Source of the DNA: Bacteroidia bacterium
GTDB taxonomy: Bacteria > Bacteroidota > Bacteroidia > B-17B0 > Aurantibacillaceae
Length of the DNA stretch: 64,000 nucleotides
Direction of reading: 5' to 3'
NCBI GenBank assembly: GCA_016787785.1
Contig: JAEUTO010000004.1
Span: 186,001 to 250,000 of the forward strand
In this document: in pieces, positions 8,993-17,627 of the stretch
Layout of the letters: the number at the start of each line of letters is the position of its first letter
How positions within the stretch are numbered: position 1 is the stretch's first letter
Program-made: the position numbers and the translations under genes
Notes under the pieces: generated by a model
Told to the model about the DNA's origin: nothing
The model's database searches: none
Seen by the model: the letters and a program-made list of their open reading frames with translations, nothing else

Positions 8993-10081
8993 TTATACGA
9001 ACTTTTCGCCCTTGTTTACCTTTACATCGTTAACGAAATTCCTTATTTGCTGCTCGTCCTGTTTTTTGCAGATCATTAAAACGCCGTCGCTTTCCACCAC
9101 AATATAATCTTCAAGTCCTTGTAAAACAACCAATTTATCTTTTGGTACCTGAATGATACAGTTATTGCAATCATAGGTAATTATATTTTTGCCAACCAGA
9201 GCATTGTGCTTTTTGTCTTTAGGAATGTGCGTATAAAGACTTCCCCAGGTTCCAAGATCGCTCCAACCAAAAATGCTGGCCCTTACGTACACATTTTTCG
9301 CTTTTTCCATAACGCTATAATCAATTGAGATGTTCTTGCAAATGTTATAAGCATTAACTATAAATTCTTTTTCTTTATCCGTATTGTAAACATCTACCCC
9401 ATCTTTAAAAACGTTTGCAAGTTCCGGGTCGTTCTTTTCCAGAGCAGAGATAATGCTTTTTGTACTCCAGCAAAAAATACCTGAATTCCATAAAAAATCA
9501 CCACTTTTCAGAAAAAAATCTGCCATTTCATGATCAGGCTTTTCTGTAAAGGTTTTCACTTTATAAATTCGCTTATCTTTTTCTGCAACATCGCTTTCAA
9601 CATATTGTATATAACCATAACCGGTATCAGGACGTGTAGGTTTAATACCCAATGTAATTAAACAATCTTCTTTTTCTGCTTTTTCAAAACAAGATGTAAT
9701 AGCCTTAATAAACGTATCTTGTTTTTTAATAAGATGATCGCTGGGTGCAACAATAGTTATAGCCTTTGGATCGCGTTTGTGAATTTTATAAGAAGCGTAT
9801 GCAATGCATGGCGCGGTATTTCTGCGCGATGGTTCACATAAAATATTTTCTTTTGGAAGGCCTGGTAATTGTTCGGCAACCAATTCTTCGTACGATGTAC
9901 TGGTTACTATATATATATTCTCATTTGAACAAACGTTTAGCATACGTTTATATGTATCCTGCAGCAACGTACTACCCGTACCAAGAATATCTAAAAACTG
10001 TTTAGGGTGCTGTGTTGTGCTCATAGGCCAAAATCTTGTACCCACACCCCCGGCCATTATAATTGCGTAATGATGATCCAT
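8993..10081 (-). CDS. manC: Mannose-1-phosphate guanylyltransferase
   Basis: The enzyme makes GDP-mannose from mannose-1-phosphate and GTP, feeding glycan and O-antigen synthesis in the cytoplasm. It has 362 residues, the length of the GT-only form without a fused isomerase. The nucleotidyltransferase signature IIMAGGVGTRFWPMS lies at the N-terminus (about 7-21), followed by HPKQFLDI, PSDHLI, the FTEKPD loop and the NSGIFCW segment. The start ATG 10081 has a TATTTTTG box (minus strand) 10 bp upstream. It is transcribed away from the helicase gene. Confidence 0.94.
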   Translation of the reverse strand: MDHHYAIIMAGGVGTRFWPMSTTQHPKQFLDILGTGSTLLQDTYKRMLNVCSNENIYIVTSTSYEELVAEQLPGLPKENILCEPSRRNTAPCIAYASYKIHKRDPKAITIVAPSDHLIKKQDTFIKAITSCFEKAEKEDCLITLGIKPTRPDTGYGYIQYVESDVAEKDKRIYKVKTFTEKPDHEMADFFLKSGDFLWNSGIFCWSTKSIISALEKNDPELANVFKDGVDVYNTDKEKEFIVNAYNICKNISIDYSVMEKAKNVYVRASIFGWSDLGTWGSLYTHIPKDKKHNALVGKNIITYDCNNCIIQVPKDKLVVLQGLEDYIVVESDGVLMICKKQDEQQIRNFVNDVKVNKGEKFV

Positions 10082-10091
10082 AATTGCGTCA

Positions 10092-10099
10092 CAAAAATA
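10092..10099 (-). promoter_or_regulatory. -7 box of the manC promoter
   Basis: On the minus strand this reads TATTTTTG, a match to the Bacteroidota -7 consensus TAnnTTTG, ending 10 bp before the manC ATG. No clear TTG is seen at the -33 spacing, so confidence is moderate. Confidence 0.4.
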
Positions 10100-10162
10100 G
10101 AAAATTCTGCTGGTTATTTGGTTAAAAAGTGGTAATAACTATTTTATTACATAAAAATAACC

Positions 10163-10170
10163 TATCTTTG
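10163..10170 (+). promoter_or_regulatory. -7 box of the DEAD-box helicase promoter
   Basis: TATCTTTG matches the Bacteroidota -7 consensus TAnnTTTG and lies 96 bp before the helicase ATG. That predicts a leader of about 90 nt containing the hairpin at 10213-10248. No good -33 TTG at the usual distance was found. Confidence 0.45.
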
Positions 10171-10212
10171 CCCCGTCTTAAAAATCCTCCCGCCATTTTT
10201 GTTTGGCATGTG

Positions 10213-10248
10213 TACATTAACTGCGGGGTGTTTTTAGCAGTTAATGTA
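10213..10248 (+). promoter_or_regulatory. Perfect 12-bp hairpin in the helicase leader
   Basis: TACATTAACTGC at 10213-10224 is the exact reverse complement of GCAGTTAATGTA at 10237-10248, with a 12-nt loop GGGGTGTTTTTA. It ends 18 nt before the helicase start. The G-rich junction (10223-10228) can also pair with CCCCG at 10171-10175 or CCCGC at 10189-10193, so alternative folds are possible. The short downstream run is A-rich, not T-rich, which argues against a terminator. A cis-acting RNA regulator is an inference. Confidence 0.6.
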
Positions 10249-10266
10249 TAAATTAAAACAATTAAA

Positions 10267-12141
10267 ATGACTTTTCAAGAAATTGGTCTTAACGACGACC
10301 TTATAAAAGCTGTTACCGATCTGGGTTTTACAAATCCTACGCCCGTTCAACAACAAACAATCCCATTATTAGCAAAAACACCAACCGATCTTGTAGCCTT
10401 GGCGCAAACCGGTACCGGTAAAACAGCTGCTTTTGGTTTACCCATATTAAACTTAATAAACTGCGATAATAAAACAGTTCAGGCATTGGTATTAGCGCCG
10501 ACCCGCGAATTATGTATGCAAATTACTAATGACATTAAAAATTACGGTAAATATATGCGTGGTTTTGGTGTTACCGCTATTTATGGTGGCGCACGTATCG
10601 ATGGTCAAATTAAAGATGTTAAACGCGGTGTGCAGGTTATTGTTGCTACTCCTGGTCGTTTAATTGATATGATCGAGCGCAGAGTTATTAACCTTAGCAC
10701 CGTAAAAATTGTGGTGTTAGATGAGGCCGATGAAATGCTTAACATGGGCTTCAAAGATGATCTTGATGTTATATTAAAAGAAACGCCGGGTCAAAAAAAT
10801 ACCTGGTTATTTAGCGCTACCATGCCTAGAGAAGTGGAGCGTATAGCAAAAAATTACATGAGCGATCCTGTTGAGATCAGCACTGGTAAAAAGAACGAAG
10901 GAGCAGATAATTTAGAGCACGTTTATTATCAGGTTCAGGGCCGCGACCGTTATTTGGCTTTAAAGCGCGTAGTAGATTATTATCCGGAGATCTTTGGGAT
11001 AGTATTTTGCCGTACAAAAGCAGAAACGCAGGAAGTTGCCGACTCACTTATAAAAGACGGTTATAGCGCTGATGCTTTACATGGCGATCTTTCGCAAAGT
11101 CAACGTGATTTTGTAATGAAACGTTTCCGTAGCCACACGTTACAAATGCTTGTTGCTACTGATGTGGCAGCACGTGGTATTGATGTGAGTGATGTAACAC
11201 ATGTTATCAATTACAATTTACCCGAAGATGTTGAGAATTACACGCACCGTACAGGCCGTACAGCCCGTGCAGGTAAGTCAGGTATTGCCATTGCAATTAT
11301 TACTCCAAAAGATAGTAGCAAAATAAAAGATATTGAACGTATCATTAAAAAGAAGTTCGAGAAAAAAGATGTTCCTAACGGTTTGGACGTTTGCGAGAAA
11401 CAATTATTTAATTTAGTTCACAAACTACATAATGTAGAAGTGAAGGATGAAGAGATAGAAAGTTTTTTACCGGCCATCTATGAAGAGTTAAAAGAACTTT
11501 CTAAGGAAGAATTAATTAAACGTTTTATTAGCGAAGAGTTTAACCGCTTCCACGAATATTATCAAAATGCGCCGGACCTTAACATTGTTAAAGGTGCAGT
11601 AGATGGTGCTTTTGGCGGAGGCCGTACAACCCGTTTCTTTGTAAACATGGGTTCTATGGATGGCTTTAATATGAATAGTTTAAAAGATTTCTTAGCAGAC
11701 AGCGTTAAAGTTCATACACGTATGATATTTAATATTGATGTAAAGAGTTCTTTCTCTTTCTTTGAAACCGAGAGTAAACTTGTTGATGAATTTTTAGCAA
11801 TGAACTCTAAAGACCTCGAATTTAATAACCGTAAGATCTCGTTAGAAGTTAGTAACCGTCGCATGAAAGATGGCGATGGCGGTGGCGAAAGACGTGGTGG
11901 CGGCGGTTATAAAGGCGGCGGCGGTGGCGGCTACAAAAGCGGCGGTGGCGGTTACAAAAGTGGCGGCGGTGGCTACAAAAGCGGAGAGAAACGTGAAGGT
12001 GGATTTAAACGTCCAAGAAACTCGTCGGGTTATGGTGGAGATAAGAGTAGTGGAAGTGGTGAGAAAAAATCTTACAGCCGCAGTAACGAGTCGGGTGGAG
12101 AAAAAAGAAAAACATTTGGAAAAAGTAAATTCAGAGATTAA
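10267..12141 (+). CDS. deaD: DEAD-box RNA helicase, DeaD/CsdA type, with glycine-rich tail
   Basis: This ATP-dependent RNA helicase acts in ribosome assembly, mRNA decay or cold adaptation. In 624 residues it has the Q motif (about 3-30, TPVQQQ), motif I AQTGTGKT (46-53), PTRELCMQ, DEAD (152-155), SAT (motif III) and HRTGRTARAG (motif VI). An intermediate region (about 375-460) is followed by a DbpA-type RNA-binding domain (about 465-540). The low-complexity tail (about 542-624) has GGGGYKS repeats and ends in basic residues, typical of RNA-binding, condensate-prone tails. It has its own long structured leader. Confidence 0.94.
   Translation: MTFQEIGLNDDLIKAVTDLGFTNPTPVQQQTIPLLAKTPTDLVALAQTGTGKTAAFGLPILNLINCDNKTVQALVLAPTRELCMQITNDIKNYGKYMRGFGVTAIYGGARIDGQIKDVKRGVQVIVATPGRLIDMIERRVINLSTVKIVVLDEADEMLNMGFKDDLDVILKETPGQKNTWLFSATMPREVERIAKNYMSDPVEISTGKKNEGADNLEHVYYQVQGRDRYLALKRVVDYYPEIFGIVFCRTKAETQEVADSLIKDGYSADALHGDLSQSQRDFVMKRFRSHTLQMLVATDVAARGIDVSDVTHVINYNLPEDVENYTHRTGRTARAGKSGIAIAIITPKDSSKIKDIERIIKKKFEKKDVPNGLDVCEKQLFNLVHKLHNVEVKDEEIESFLPAIYEELKELSKEELIKRFISEEFNRFHEYYQNAPDLNIVKGAVDGAFGGGRTTRFFVNMGSMDGFNMNSLKDFLADSVKVHTRMIFNIDVKSSFSFFETESKLVDEFLAMNSKDLEFNNRKISLEVSNRRMKDGDGGGERRGGGGYKGGGGGGYKSGGGGYKSGGGGYKSGEKREGGFKRPRNSSGYGGDKSSGSGEKKSYSRSNESGGEKRKTFGKSKFRD
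11876..11992 (+). repeat. In-gene tandem repeat coding for the GGGGYKS tail
   Basis: Four or five near-copies of a roughly 21-bp unit (GGCGGTGGCGGCTACAAAAG) lie inside the helicase gene. It is a local GC-rich patch in AT-rich DNA and is likely to vary in copy number by slippage in steps of 7 residues. Confidence 0.75.
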
Positions 12142-12163
12142 TAGATAAAAAACTCTTTAAGAA

Positions 12164-13363
12164 ATGCCTAAAGTTTCTAAGAAAGCAACGGTTATGCCTG
12201 CCTCACCAATTCGTAAATTGGTGCCTTTTGCAGAAGCTGCAAAAAAGAAAGGTGTAAAAATTTATCATTTAAATATTGGTCAGCCCGATATTGAAACACC
12301 TGCTTCTTTTTTGAATGCAGTAAAAAATGCCGACGTTAAAGTGTTGGAATATAGCCACAGTGCCGGGAACGAAAGCTACCGTAAAAAACTATGCGGTTAT
12401 TATAAAGAGTATAATATAAACATCGATCATAACGAAGTAATTATTACCTGTGGTGGTAGCGAAGCAATTGAAATTGCCATGCTTACCTGTTTTAACCCCG
12501 GCGATGAAATTATTATTCCCGAACCTTTTTATGCAAACTATAACGGTTTTAGCTGTGCCGCAGATGTGGTAGTTAAACCTGTTAGAAGTTTTATTGATAC
12601 CGGATTTGCTTTACCGAAGATAACAGATTTTGAAAAAGTAATTACGCCTAAAACAAAAGGTATCATGATCTGCAATCCCGGTAACCCAACAGGCTACCTG
12701 TATACAAAAGCAGAACTGGAGGCGTTACGCGATCTTGTAAAAAAACACGATCTCTTTTTATTAAGTGATGAAGTGTACCGCGAATTTTGTTATGATAACA
12801 AAGAATACATTAGTGTGATGCATTTAGATGGTATCGAAAACAACGTTATTCTTTTAGATTCCATCAGTAAACGCTACAGTGCTTGTGGTGCCCGTATTGG
12901 CGCCATGATCAGTAAAAATAAAGAGGTTATTTCGTCAGCACTTAAATTTGCGCAGGCAAGGTTAAGTCCGCCAAGTTACGGACAAATAGGCGCAGAAGCA
13001 GCACTTGATACGCCTAAAAGTTATTTTGCAGAAGTAAAAACGGAATACATTGCGCGCAGAGATTTTGTTATTGAATCTCTAAACATGATCGACGGTGTGT
13101 TTTGTCCTAAACCAAGTGGTGCTTTTTATTGTATTGCTAAACTACCAATTGATAATGCAGATAAATTTTGCCAATGGTTGTTAGAAGATTTTAATTTGAA
13201 TCAGCAAACAGTGATGTTGGCCCCAGCCACAGGTTTTTACTCTACACCTGGCGCGGGAATTGACGAGGTGCGTATTGCTTATGTATTAAAGATCGAAGAT
13301 CTTAAAAATGCAATGGCTTGTTTAAAAGAAGCGCTAAAAGTTTATCCGGGCAAAACGAATTAA
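12164..13363 (+). CDS. PLP-dependent aminotransferase, class I/II
   Basis: This cytoplasmic aminotransferase of 399 residues is of the aspartate/aromatic type. Visible motifs are the substrate loop YHLNIGQPDIETP, GGSEAI, ICNPGNPTGYLYT (the conserved Asn near residue 170), LLSDEVYREF and the PLP-lysine segment DSISKRYS with the Lys near residue 236. The C-terminal Arg lies in DEVRIAYV. The fold type I family is certain; the amino-acid specificity cannot be read from the sequence. It follows the helicase by 22 bp and precedes a lipoprotein gene by 6 bp, so it probably belongs to one operon with at least the latter. Confidence 0.92.
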   Translation: MPKVSKKATVMPASPIRKLVPFAEAAKKKGVKIYHLNIGQPDIETPASFLNAVKNADVKVLEYSHSAGNESYRKKLCGYYKEYNINIDHNEVIITCGGSEAIEIAMLTCFNPGDEIIIPEPFYANYNGFSCAADVVVKPVRSFIDTGFALPKITDFEKVITPKTKGIMICNPGNPTGYLYTKAELEALRDLVKKHDLFLLSDEVYREFCYDNKEYISVMHLDGIENNVILLDSISKRYSACGARIGAMISKNKEVISSALKFAQARLSPPSYGQIGAEAALDTPKSYFAEVKTEYIARRDFVIESLNMIDGVFCPKPSGAFYCIAKLPIDNADKFCQWLLEDFNLNQQTVMLAPATGFYSTPGAGIDEVRIAYVLKIEDLKNAMACLKEALKVYPGKTN

Positions 13364-13369
13364 TTTTTA

Positions 13370-14002
13370 ATGAAACATCCATTTATAAAATTTATTTTAT
13401 TTGCTGCTGTTACAGCTATTACATTTTCATGTGGTAGCTCCGATCCTGAAGCAGAAGTAAAACAGCCAAACACCGATTCAATATCAAAAACAAATCAGGA
13501 ACTTATAAAACTGGCAACGATCGATTCAAAGCCCGGTGTTGTTGGCATTTTTGATGTTCCCGAAATGCTTACCATTTGTAAAATGGATTCTGCCCCTATG
13601 AAAGATGTTTCTTTTAAAGTGGCAAAGGCTTACTCCGTTTTAGAACAAGAAATGAATGCTATTAAAGCAGAAATAGACGGCATGCCCGGCATGCTTACTT
13701 ATAATAACGATACCACTAATTTTATTTTTGAATGCGTGTTGCCAATTAAAGCTTTACCAAAGCAGGAACCAAAAACAACTAAGATCGTTGTGTTAGAAGC
13801 CTGTCCAATGTTGATCTATAATTTTTACGGGCCCTACAAACAATTGTTTACCGCATACAATGCAATAAGAAAGTATCTGGCCGACAATAAACTTACACAA
13901 AACGGACCCATGCGCGAGTTCTACATTTCTGATCCTACAATAGAAAAAGATCCGGCTAAATGGCAGACCAGAATTATGGTACCCGTTGCCAAATCAAAAT
14001 AG
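13370..14002 (+). CDS. Lipoprotein with GyrI-like (AraC effector-binding) domain
   Basis: This protein of 210 residues has a lipobox ending at C21 (ITFSC, then GSS), so it should be a lipoprotein. The C-terminal half (about 60-207) has the GyrI-like small-molecule-binding layout, ending REFYISDPTIEKDPAKWQTRIMVPV. The same DPTxEKDxAxWxT motif closes the protein at 14910-15914, so the two are paralogous in this domain. The ligand is unknown. It starts 6 bp after the aminotransferase stop. Confidence 0.75.
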   Translation: MKHPFIKFILFAAVTAITFSCGSSDPEAEVKQPNTDSISKTNQELIKLATIDSKPGVVGIFDVPEMLTICKMDSAPMKDVSFKVAKAYSVLEQEMNAIKAEIDGMPGMLTYNNDTTNFIFECVLPIKALPKQEPKTTKIVVLEACPMLIYNFYGPYKQLFTAYNAIRKYLADNKLTQNGPMREFYISDPTIEKDPAKWQTRIMVPVAKSK

Positions 14003-14087
14003 TAATTGCCTACTGTTAATTATTTTTAACCTTATTCCCGATTTATTTTTTGCAATTTTAATATGTAATTAAACAGATCAATTGCGC

Positions 14088-14828
14088 ATGAAAAATTTTC
14101 TGGCAAGACAAATTCTTAATTCTATATTTTATCCCTTTCTCTTTTTGTTAAGTATTTGGATCGTTTTTTTTATTGAACGCAGTAACGATCTTAGTTTTGT
14201 AAGATTTGGAATTCTTCCGCGCATGGTAGAAGGTTTACCGGGAATTTTTACTTCGGTTTTTATTCATGGCGATATTGAGCACATTGCTTCTAATTCAATT
14301 CCTTTATTGGTTTTAGGAATGATGCTATTCTATTTTTATAAAAAAATAGCCAAGTCAACTTTTGTTTGGATCTGGTTGGTAAGTGGCATTTGGTTATGGA
14401 TGGGTGGAAGAAATAATCCCGATCATTTAACTTATCACATCGGCGCAAGTACGCTGATCTATGGCTTAGCTACTTTTTTATTTTTTAGCGGGGTATTCCG
14501 CCGTCATTTGAGACTTATGGTTGTATCGGCCATGGTTGTTTTTTTGTACGGCAGCATTATGTGGGGCGTTTTACCTATAAAGCCCGAAATGAGCTGGGAA
14601 GGACATTTATTTGGAGCACTTGCCGGCGTTTTAGTAGCTTTTAATTATCGTAAAGAAGGCCCGCAACGCAGGGTTTATCAGTGGGATGAAGAGGATGATA
14701 ATGATGATTCATATCTTATAATTCAAAACGAGATACTGGAAGCTGAAAAAGAAAAGCAGGAGCCTAAAGCACCAGACGAAATTACGATCAACTATATCTA
14801 CAAAGGAAAAGATAAAGAGGACACCTGA
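14088..14828 (+). CDS. Rhomboid-family intramembrane serine protease
   Basis: This polytopic membrane protein of 246 residues has six predicted helices. The likely catalytic pair is visible: Ser121 in HIGASTLIYG (the rhomboid GxSx motif) and His173 in SWEGHLFGALAG. The L1/HN-type segment FIHGDIEHIASNS also fits rhomboids. The acidic cytoplasmic tail (about 195-246) is rich in Glu/Asp/Lys. ATG 14088 is preferred to the in-frame TTG at 14082. The substrate is unknown. Confidence 0.88.
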   Translation: MKNFLARQILNSIFYPFLFLLSIWIVFFIERSNDLSFVRFGILPRMVEGLPGIFTSVFIHGDIEHIASNSIPLLVLGMMLFYFYKKIAKSTFVWIWLVSGIWLWMGGRNNPDHLTYHIGASTLIYGLATFLFFSGVFRRHLRLMVVSAMVVFLYGSIMWGVLPIKPEMSWEGHLFGALAGVLVAFNYRKEGPQRRVYQWDEEDDNDDSYLIIQNEILEAEKEKQEPKAPDEITINYIYKGKDKEDT

Positions 14829-14862
14829 TATGCTAAGAGTTTTTAGAATAAATTAAAATTTG

Positions 14863-14870
14863 TATTTTTG
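14863..14870 (+). promoter_or_regulatory. -7 box upstream of the SRPBCC/GyrI-like gene
   Basis: TATTTTTG matches TAnnTTTG and ends 39 bp before the ATG of the next gene. It supports separate transcription from the rhomboid gene. Confidence 0.4.
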
Positions 14871-14909
14871 ATACGCAAACAATTAGCTAAAAACTAAAAA
14901 ATCAATTTC

Positions 14910-15914
14910 ATGAAAAAAGTCTTATACGTTATTATTGCCTTAGTGCTCGTTTATCTGGTGTTGGCAATGGTTGGACCAAACGAAATTAAAGTGGAGCGCA
15001 CTATCTCTATTAGTAAATCTGTAGCCGTAGTAAAAACAAAATTAGGCGATTTTAAATACTTTCACGATGAGTGGAGTCCGTGGAGCGAAAAAGATCCAAA
15101 CATGAAAAATACATATAAGGGAAATCCCGGAGAAGTTGGTCACTTGTATAGCTGGGAAGGCAATAAAGATGTGGGTAAAGGCGAAATGGAACTAATGGCT
15201 TATAATGGCGATAGTTTGATAGAACGACTTTATTTTGATGGAATGGGCGATTCAAAAGTTTATTTTATTACAAAGGATAACAGCAAAGGAACAGATATTA
15301 CCTGGGGAATGATCTCTCAAATTGGTTTTATGGGAAGACCATTTATGTTATTTATGGATATGGATAAAATGCTTGGCGCTGATTTTGAAAAAGGCTTATC
15401 CAAATTAAAAACAAAATTAGAAAGCATGAAGGAAGAAGTTGCGGCTGCTTCTAACCACGAAGTAAAAGAAATACAATGGGAAGCAAGAACATTTTATGGC
15501 ACTAAACGTGTTAAAATGGATGGCAATAAATTAGGCGCTTTTTTTGGAGAGAATTTTCCAAAGATGTGGGGCGAATTAGAAAAAGAAAAAATTCAATCCT
15601 GTATGTCGCCATGCGGTTTATTTTATTCGTGGGATGAAAAAACAATGGCTACAGAATGTGCGGCTGCATTTTGTGTTCCAAATGATAAAGAATTAAAAGG
15701 ATGGGAAAAATATAGTATTCCTGCTTCAAAAGTTTTAATCGCACCACATTATGGTGCACCTGAAAAAAGTATTGAAGCGCATTATGCCATTGATGCTTAC
15801 ATGAAAGAAAAAAAATTGGATTACAGTTTTGTAATAGAAGAATATGTGACCGATCCAACGCTTGAAAAAGATACAGCAAGATGGTTAACCAATATTTATT
15901 ACATTTTAAAATAA
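14910..15914 (+). CDS. SRPBCC domain fused to GyrI-like domain
   Basis: This protein of 334 residues has an N-terminal membrane helix (about 3-22). A SRPBCC/polyketide-cyclase-like domain follows (about 28-175; WSPWSEKDPNMKNTYKG and ITWGM are typical). The C-terminal half is a GyrI-like/AraC effector-binding domain (about 180-334) ending EEYVTDPTLEKDTARWLTNIYYILK. Both folds bind small hydrophobic or cationic ligands in other proteins. The combination is seen in Bacteroidota, but its role is not known. It is convergent with nnr across a shared terminator. Confidence 0.82.
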   Translation: MKKVLYVIIALVLVYLVLAMVGPNEIKVERTISISKSVAVVKTKLGDFKYFHDEWSPWSEKDPNMKNTYKGNPGEVGHLYSWEGNKDVGKGEMELMAYNGDSLIERLYFDGMGDSKVYFITKDNSKGTDITWGMISQIGFMGRPFMLFMDMDKMLGADFEKGLSKLKTKLESMKEEVAAASNHEVKEIQWEARTFYGTKRVKMDGNKLGAFFGENFPKMWGELEKEKIQSCMSPCGLFYSWDEKTMATECAAAFCVPNDKELKGWEKYSIPASKVLIAPHYGAPEKSIEAHYAIDAYMKEKKLDYSFVIEEYVTDPTLEKDTARWLTNIYYILK

Positions 15915-15929
15915 AAGATGTTTCAACAA

Positions 15930-15958
15930 AAAAGCCGCTAAATTTTAGCGGCTTTTTT
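15930..15958. terminator. Bidirectional terminator between the SRPBCC/GyrI-like gene and nnr
   Basis: AAAAGCCGCTAA and TTAGCGGCTTTT flank a 3-nt loop, with A-runs on the left and T-runs on the right, so the hairpin works on both strands between two convergent genes. Confidence 0.88.
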
Positions 15959-15962
15959 GTTT

Positions 15963-17477
15963 CTAATTCTCCAGCTTCTTAAAAGCTTTAGGTAATTCAT
16001 CTATAACATCACTAATTAAAAGGCTCTCCATGCTTTTTTTCTTCACGCACAGATCGGCAGCATAACCGTGAATGAATAAGCCTATTAAAGTTGCTTTGGG
16101 CGCGGTGTAACCTCTTGCCAACAATCCTAAAATAATTCCGGTTAATCCATCGCCACTGCCACCTTTTGCCAAACCTGCGTTACCACTTGAATTAAAGAAA
16201 ATACTTCCGTCCGGGAAGGCAACAGCAGAATGCGCACCTTTTAAAACAATAATGCAATTGTATTTTAGTGAGATGTGTTTTAGCGCTTTTATTTTTTCAA
16301 AGTCATTATCGTGTTTGCCAAATAATCTTTCGAACTCTTTTGGATGAGGAGTAAGAATTGTTTCTGCCGGTAAAAAATCCAACCAGGTTTTATTTTCTGA
16401 TAGAATATTTAAACCATCAGCATCTATAATTAATTTACCGGTGTAATATTGCAGTATTTTTTTCAGAACTATTTGCGTGTCTTCATGTGTTCCAGCTCCC
16501 GGACCAAAACCTATAGCGTCATAATTTTCGGGTTTATCAATTTCAGAGATATGATCTTCGTTTGTATCTTCTATAGACATTGCTTCGGGTAAATGATGAA
16601 GCAAACTTTCAATAGTACTTTTATTTGAATGCAAGGTTAATAAACCGGCACCACTTCGTAAACATGCTTTTGAGCTAATTATGGCCGCGCCGCTTTTTCC
16701 TTTGCTGCCCGCCAACAATAAGGCATGCCCAAAAATTCCTTTATGCGAAAATTTGTTGCGCGGTTTTAAGAAAGAAGATATATCCTGTTTGGTGACATAA
16801 TAAAAATTGGTAAACTCATCCTGAATTGCTTTGGCGTTTAAACCAATATCCAATACTTCAAATTCGTTTACATACTTTTTATTTTCAGGCAATAAAAATG
16901 CCAGCTTTGGAAATTGAAGAGTAAGGGTTAAGGTTGAGCAAATAATACTATCATTGTCTTTTGATGTTTCGTTAACAAACAAGCCGCTAGGTACGTCAAT
17001 ACTTATTATTCTCTTAAAGTTGGCATTAATAAATGTCACCGTTTCTTTTAATAAGCCGTCAATCGCTTTGTTGATGCCAGTGCCAAGCATAGCATCAATT
17101 ACAATATAATTTGTGCTTGTAATTTTTTCTTTCAGATCCGATAATGAATTTATATCTGAAATTTTCGTAGCAAATGTTTCTTTAAGTTTGTTGTAATTTA
17201 TTTCAGCATCAACACTAAATTTCTCTGTATAATTAATTACAAAGGCATGGCAATTAAATCCGCGCTCCAATAACAAACGCGCAATAGCAAAACCATCGCC
17301 GCCGTTATTTCCCTTGCCGCAAAAAATAATAATGTCGTCTTCGGTATTAACCAGTTTCATGACCCTTTTTGTACAAGCCATAGCGGCACGTTCCATCAGA
17401 TCAATCGAACTTATTGGTTCATTTGCAATGGTAAACTCATCAATTTGTTTTATTTGTTCTGCCGAAAAAATTTTCAT
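15963..17477 (-). CDS. nnr: Bifunctional NAD(P)H-hydrate epimerase / ADP-dependent dehydratase
   Basis: This enzyme repairs hydrated NADH and NADPH. In 504 residues, the N-terminal YjeF epimerase domain (about 1-215) has FCGKGNNGGDG (53-62) and SIDVPSGLF. The C-terminal ribokinase-like dehydratase domain (about 225-504) has AGSKGKSGAA, GFGPGAG, ILTPHPKEFERL and the nucleotide-binding SGNAGLAKGGSGDGLTG. The length and domain order match E. coli Nnr. It lies 18 bp downstream of the small FeoB-associated-type gene on the same strand. Confidence 0.95.
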   Translation of the reverse strand: MKIFSAEQIKQIDEFTIANEPISSIDLMERAAMACTKRVMKLVNTEDDIIIFCGKGNNGGDGFAIARLLLERGFNCHAFVINYTEKFSVDAEINYNKLKETFATKISDINSLSDLKEKITSTNYIVIDAMLGTGINKAIDGLLKETVTFINANFKRIISIDVPSGLFVNETSKDNDSIICSTLTLTLQFPKLAFLLPENKKYVNEFEVLDIGLNAKAIQDEFTNFYYVTKQDISSFLKPRNKFSHKGIFGHALLLAGSKGKSGAAIISSKACLRSGAGLLTLHSNKSTIESLLHHLPEAMSIEDTNEDHISEIDKPENYDAIGFGPGAGTHEDTQIVLKKILQYYTGKLIIDADGLNILSENKTWLDFLPAETILTPHPKEFERLFGKHDNDFEKIKALKHISLKYNCIIVLKGAHSAVAFPDGSIFFNSSGNAGLAKGGSGDGLTGIILGLLARGYTAPKATLIGLFIHGYAADLCVKKKSMESLLISDVIDELPKAFKKLEN

Positions 17478-17495
17478 AAATATTTTTTTAGAACA

Positions 17496-17612
17496 CTAGT
17501 TGCAGTTGCAATCTTTATCGCAATTTTCTTTTTTCTTAGGTTTAAAATACTTAAAAGCTAAAAAAATAATTGCTGTAGCAACTAATGCATATACTATGAT
17601 CTGTTGAACCAT
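17496..17612 (-). CDS. FeoB-associated Cys-rich membrane microprotein
   Basis: This 38-residue protein has a single membrane helix (MVQQIIVYALVATAIIFLAF) followed by a Lys-rich stretch and the Cys-rich end CDKDCNCN. That layout matches the FeoB-associated Cys-rich membrane protein family, thought to help ferrous iron uptake. The start is ATG 17612 and the stop TAG 17496-17498. It sits alone between a hydrolase gene and nnr. No feoB or feoA is present in the window, so the association here is by sequence only. Confidence 0.72.
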   Translation of the reverse strand: MVQQIIVYALVATAIIFLAFKYFKPKKKENCDKDCNCN

Positions 17613-17627
17613 AGTCTAAAGTTACGG

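Noticed and set aside
11876-11992. CRISPR-like tandem repeat
   Set aside because: The units are contiguous without spacers and in frame with the helicase tail; it is a coding repeat.
11870-12148. Ala/Val-rich frame overlapping the helicase tail
   Set aside because: Created by the GC-rich GGGGYKS-coding repeats read in another frame.
15981-15996. Further copy of the operator palindrome (TAGGTAATTCATCTAT)
   Set aside because: Only the left half matches, it lies in the nnr coding sequence, and it is not part of an array.
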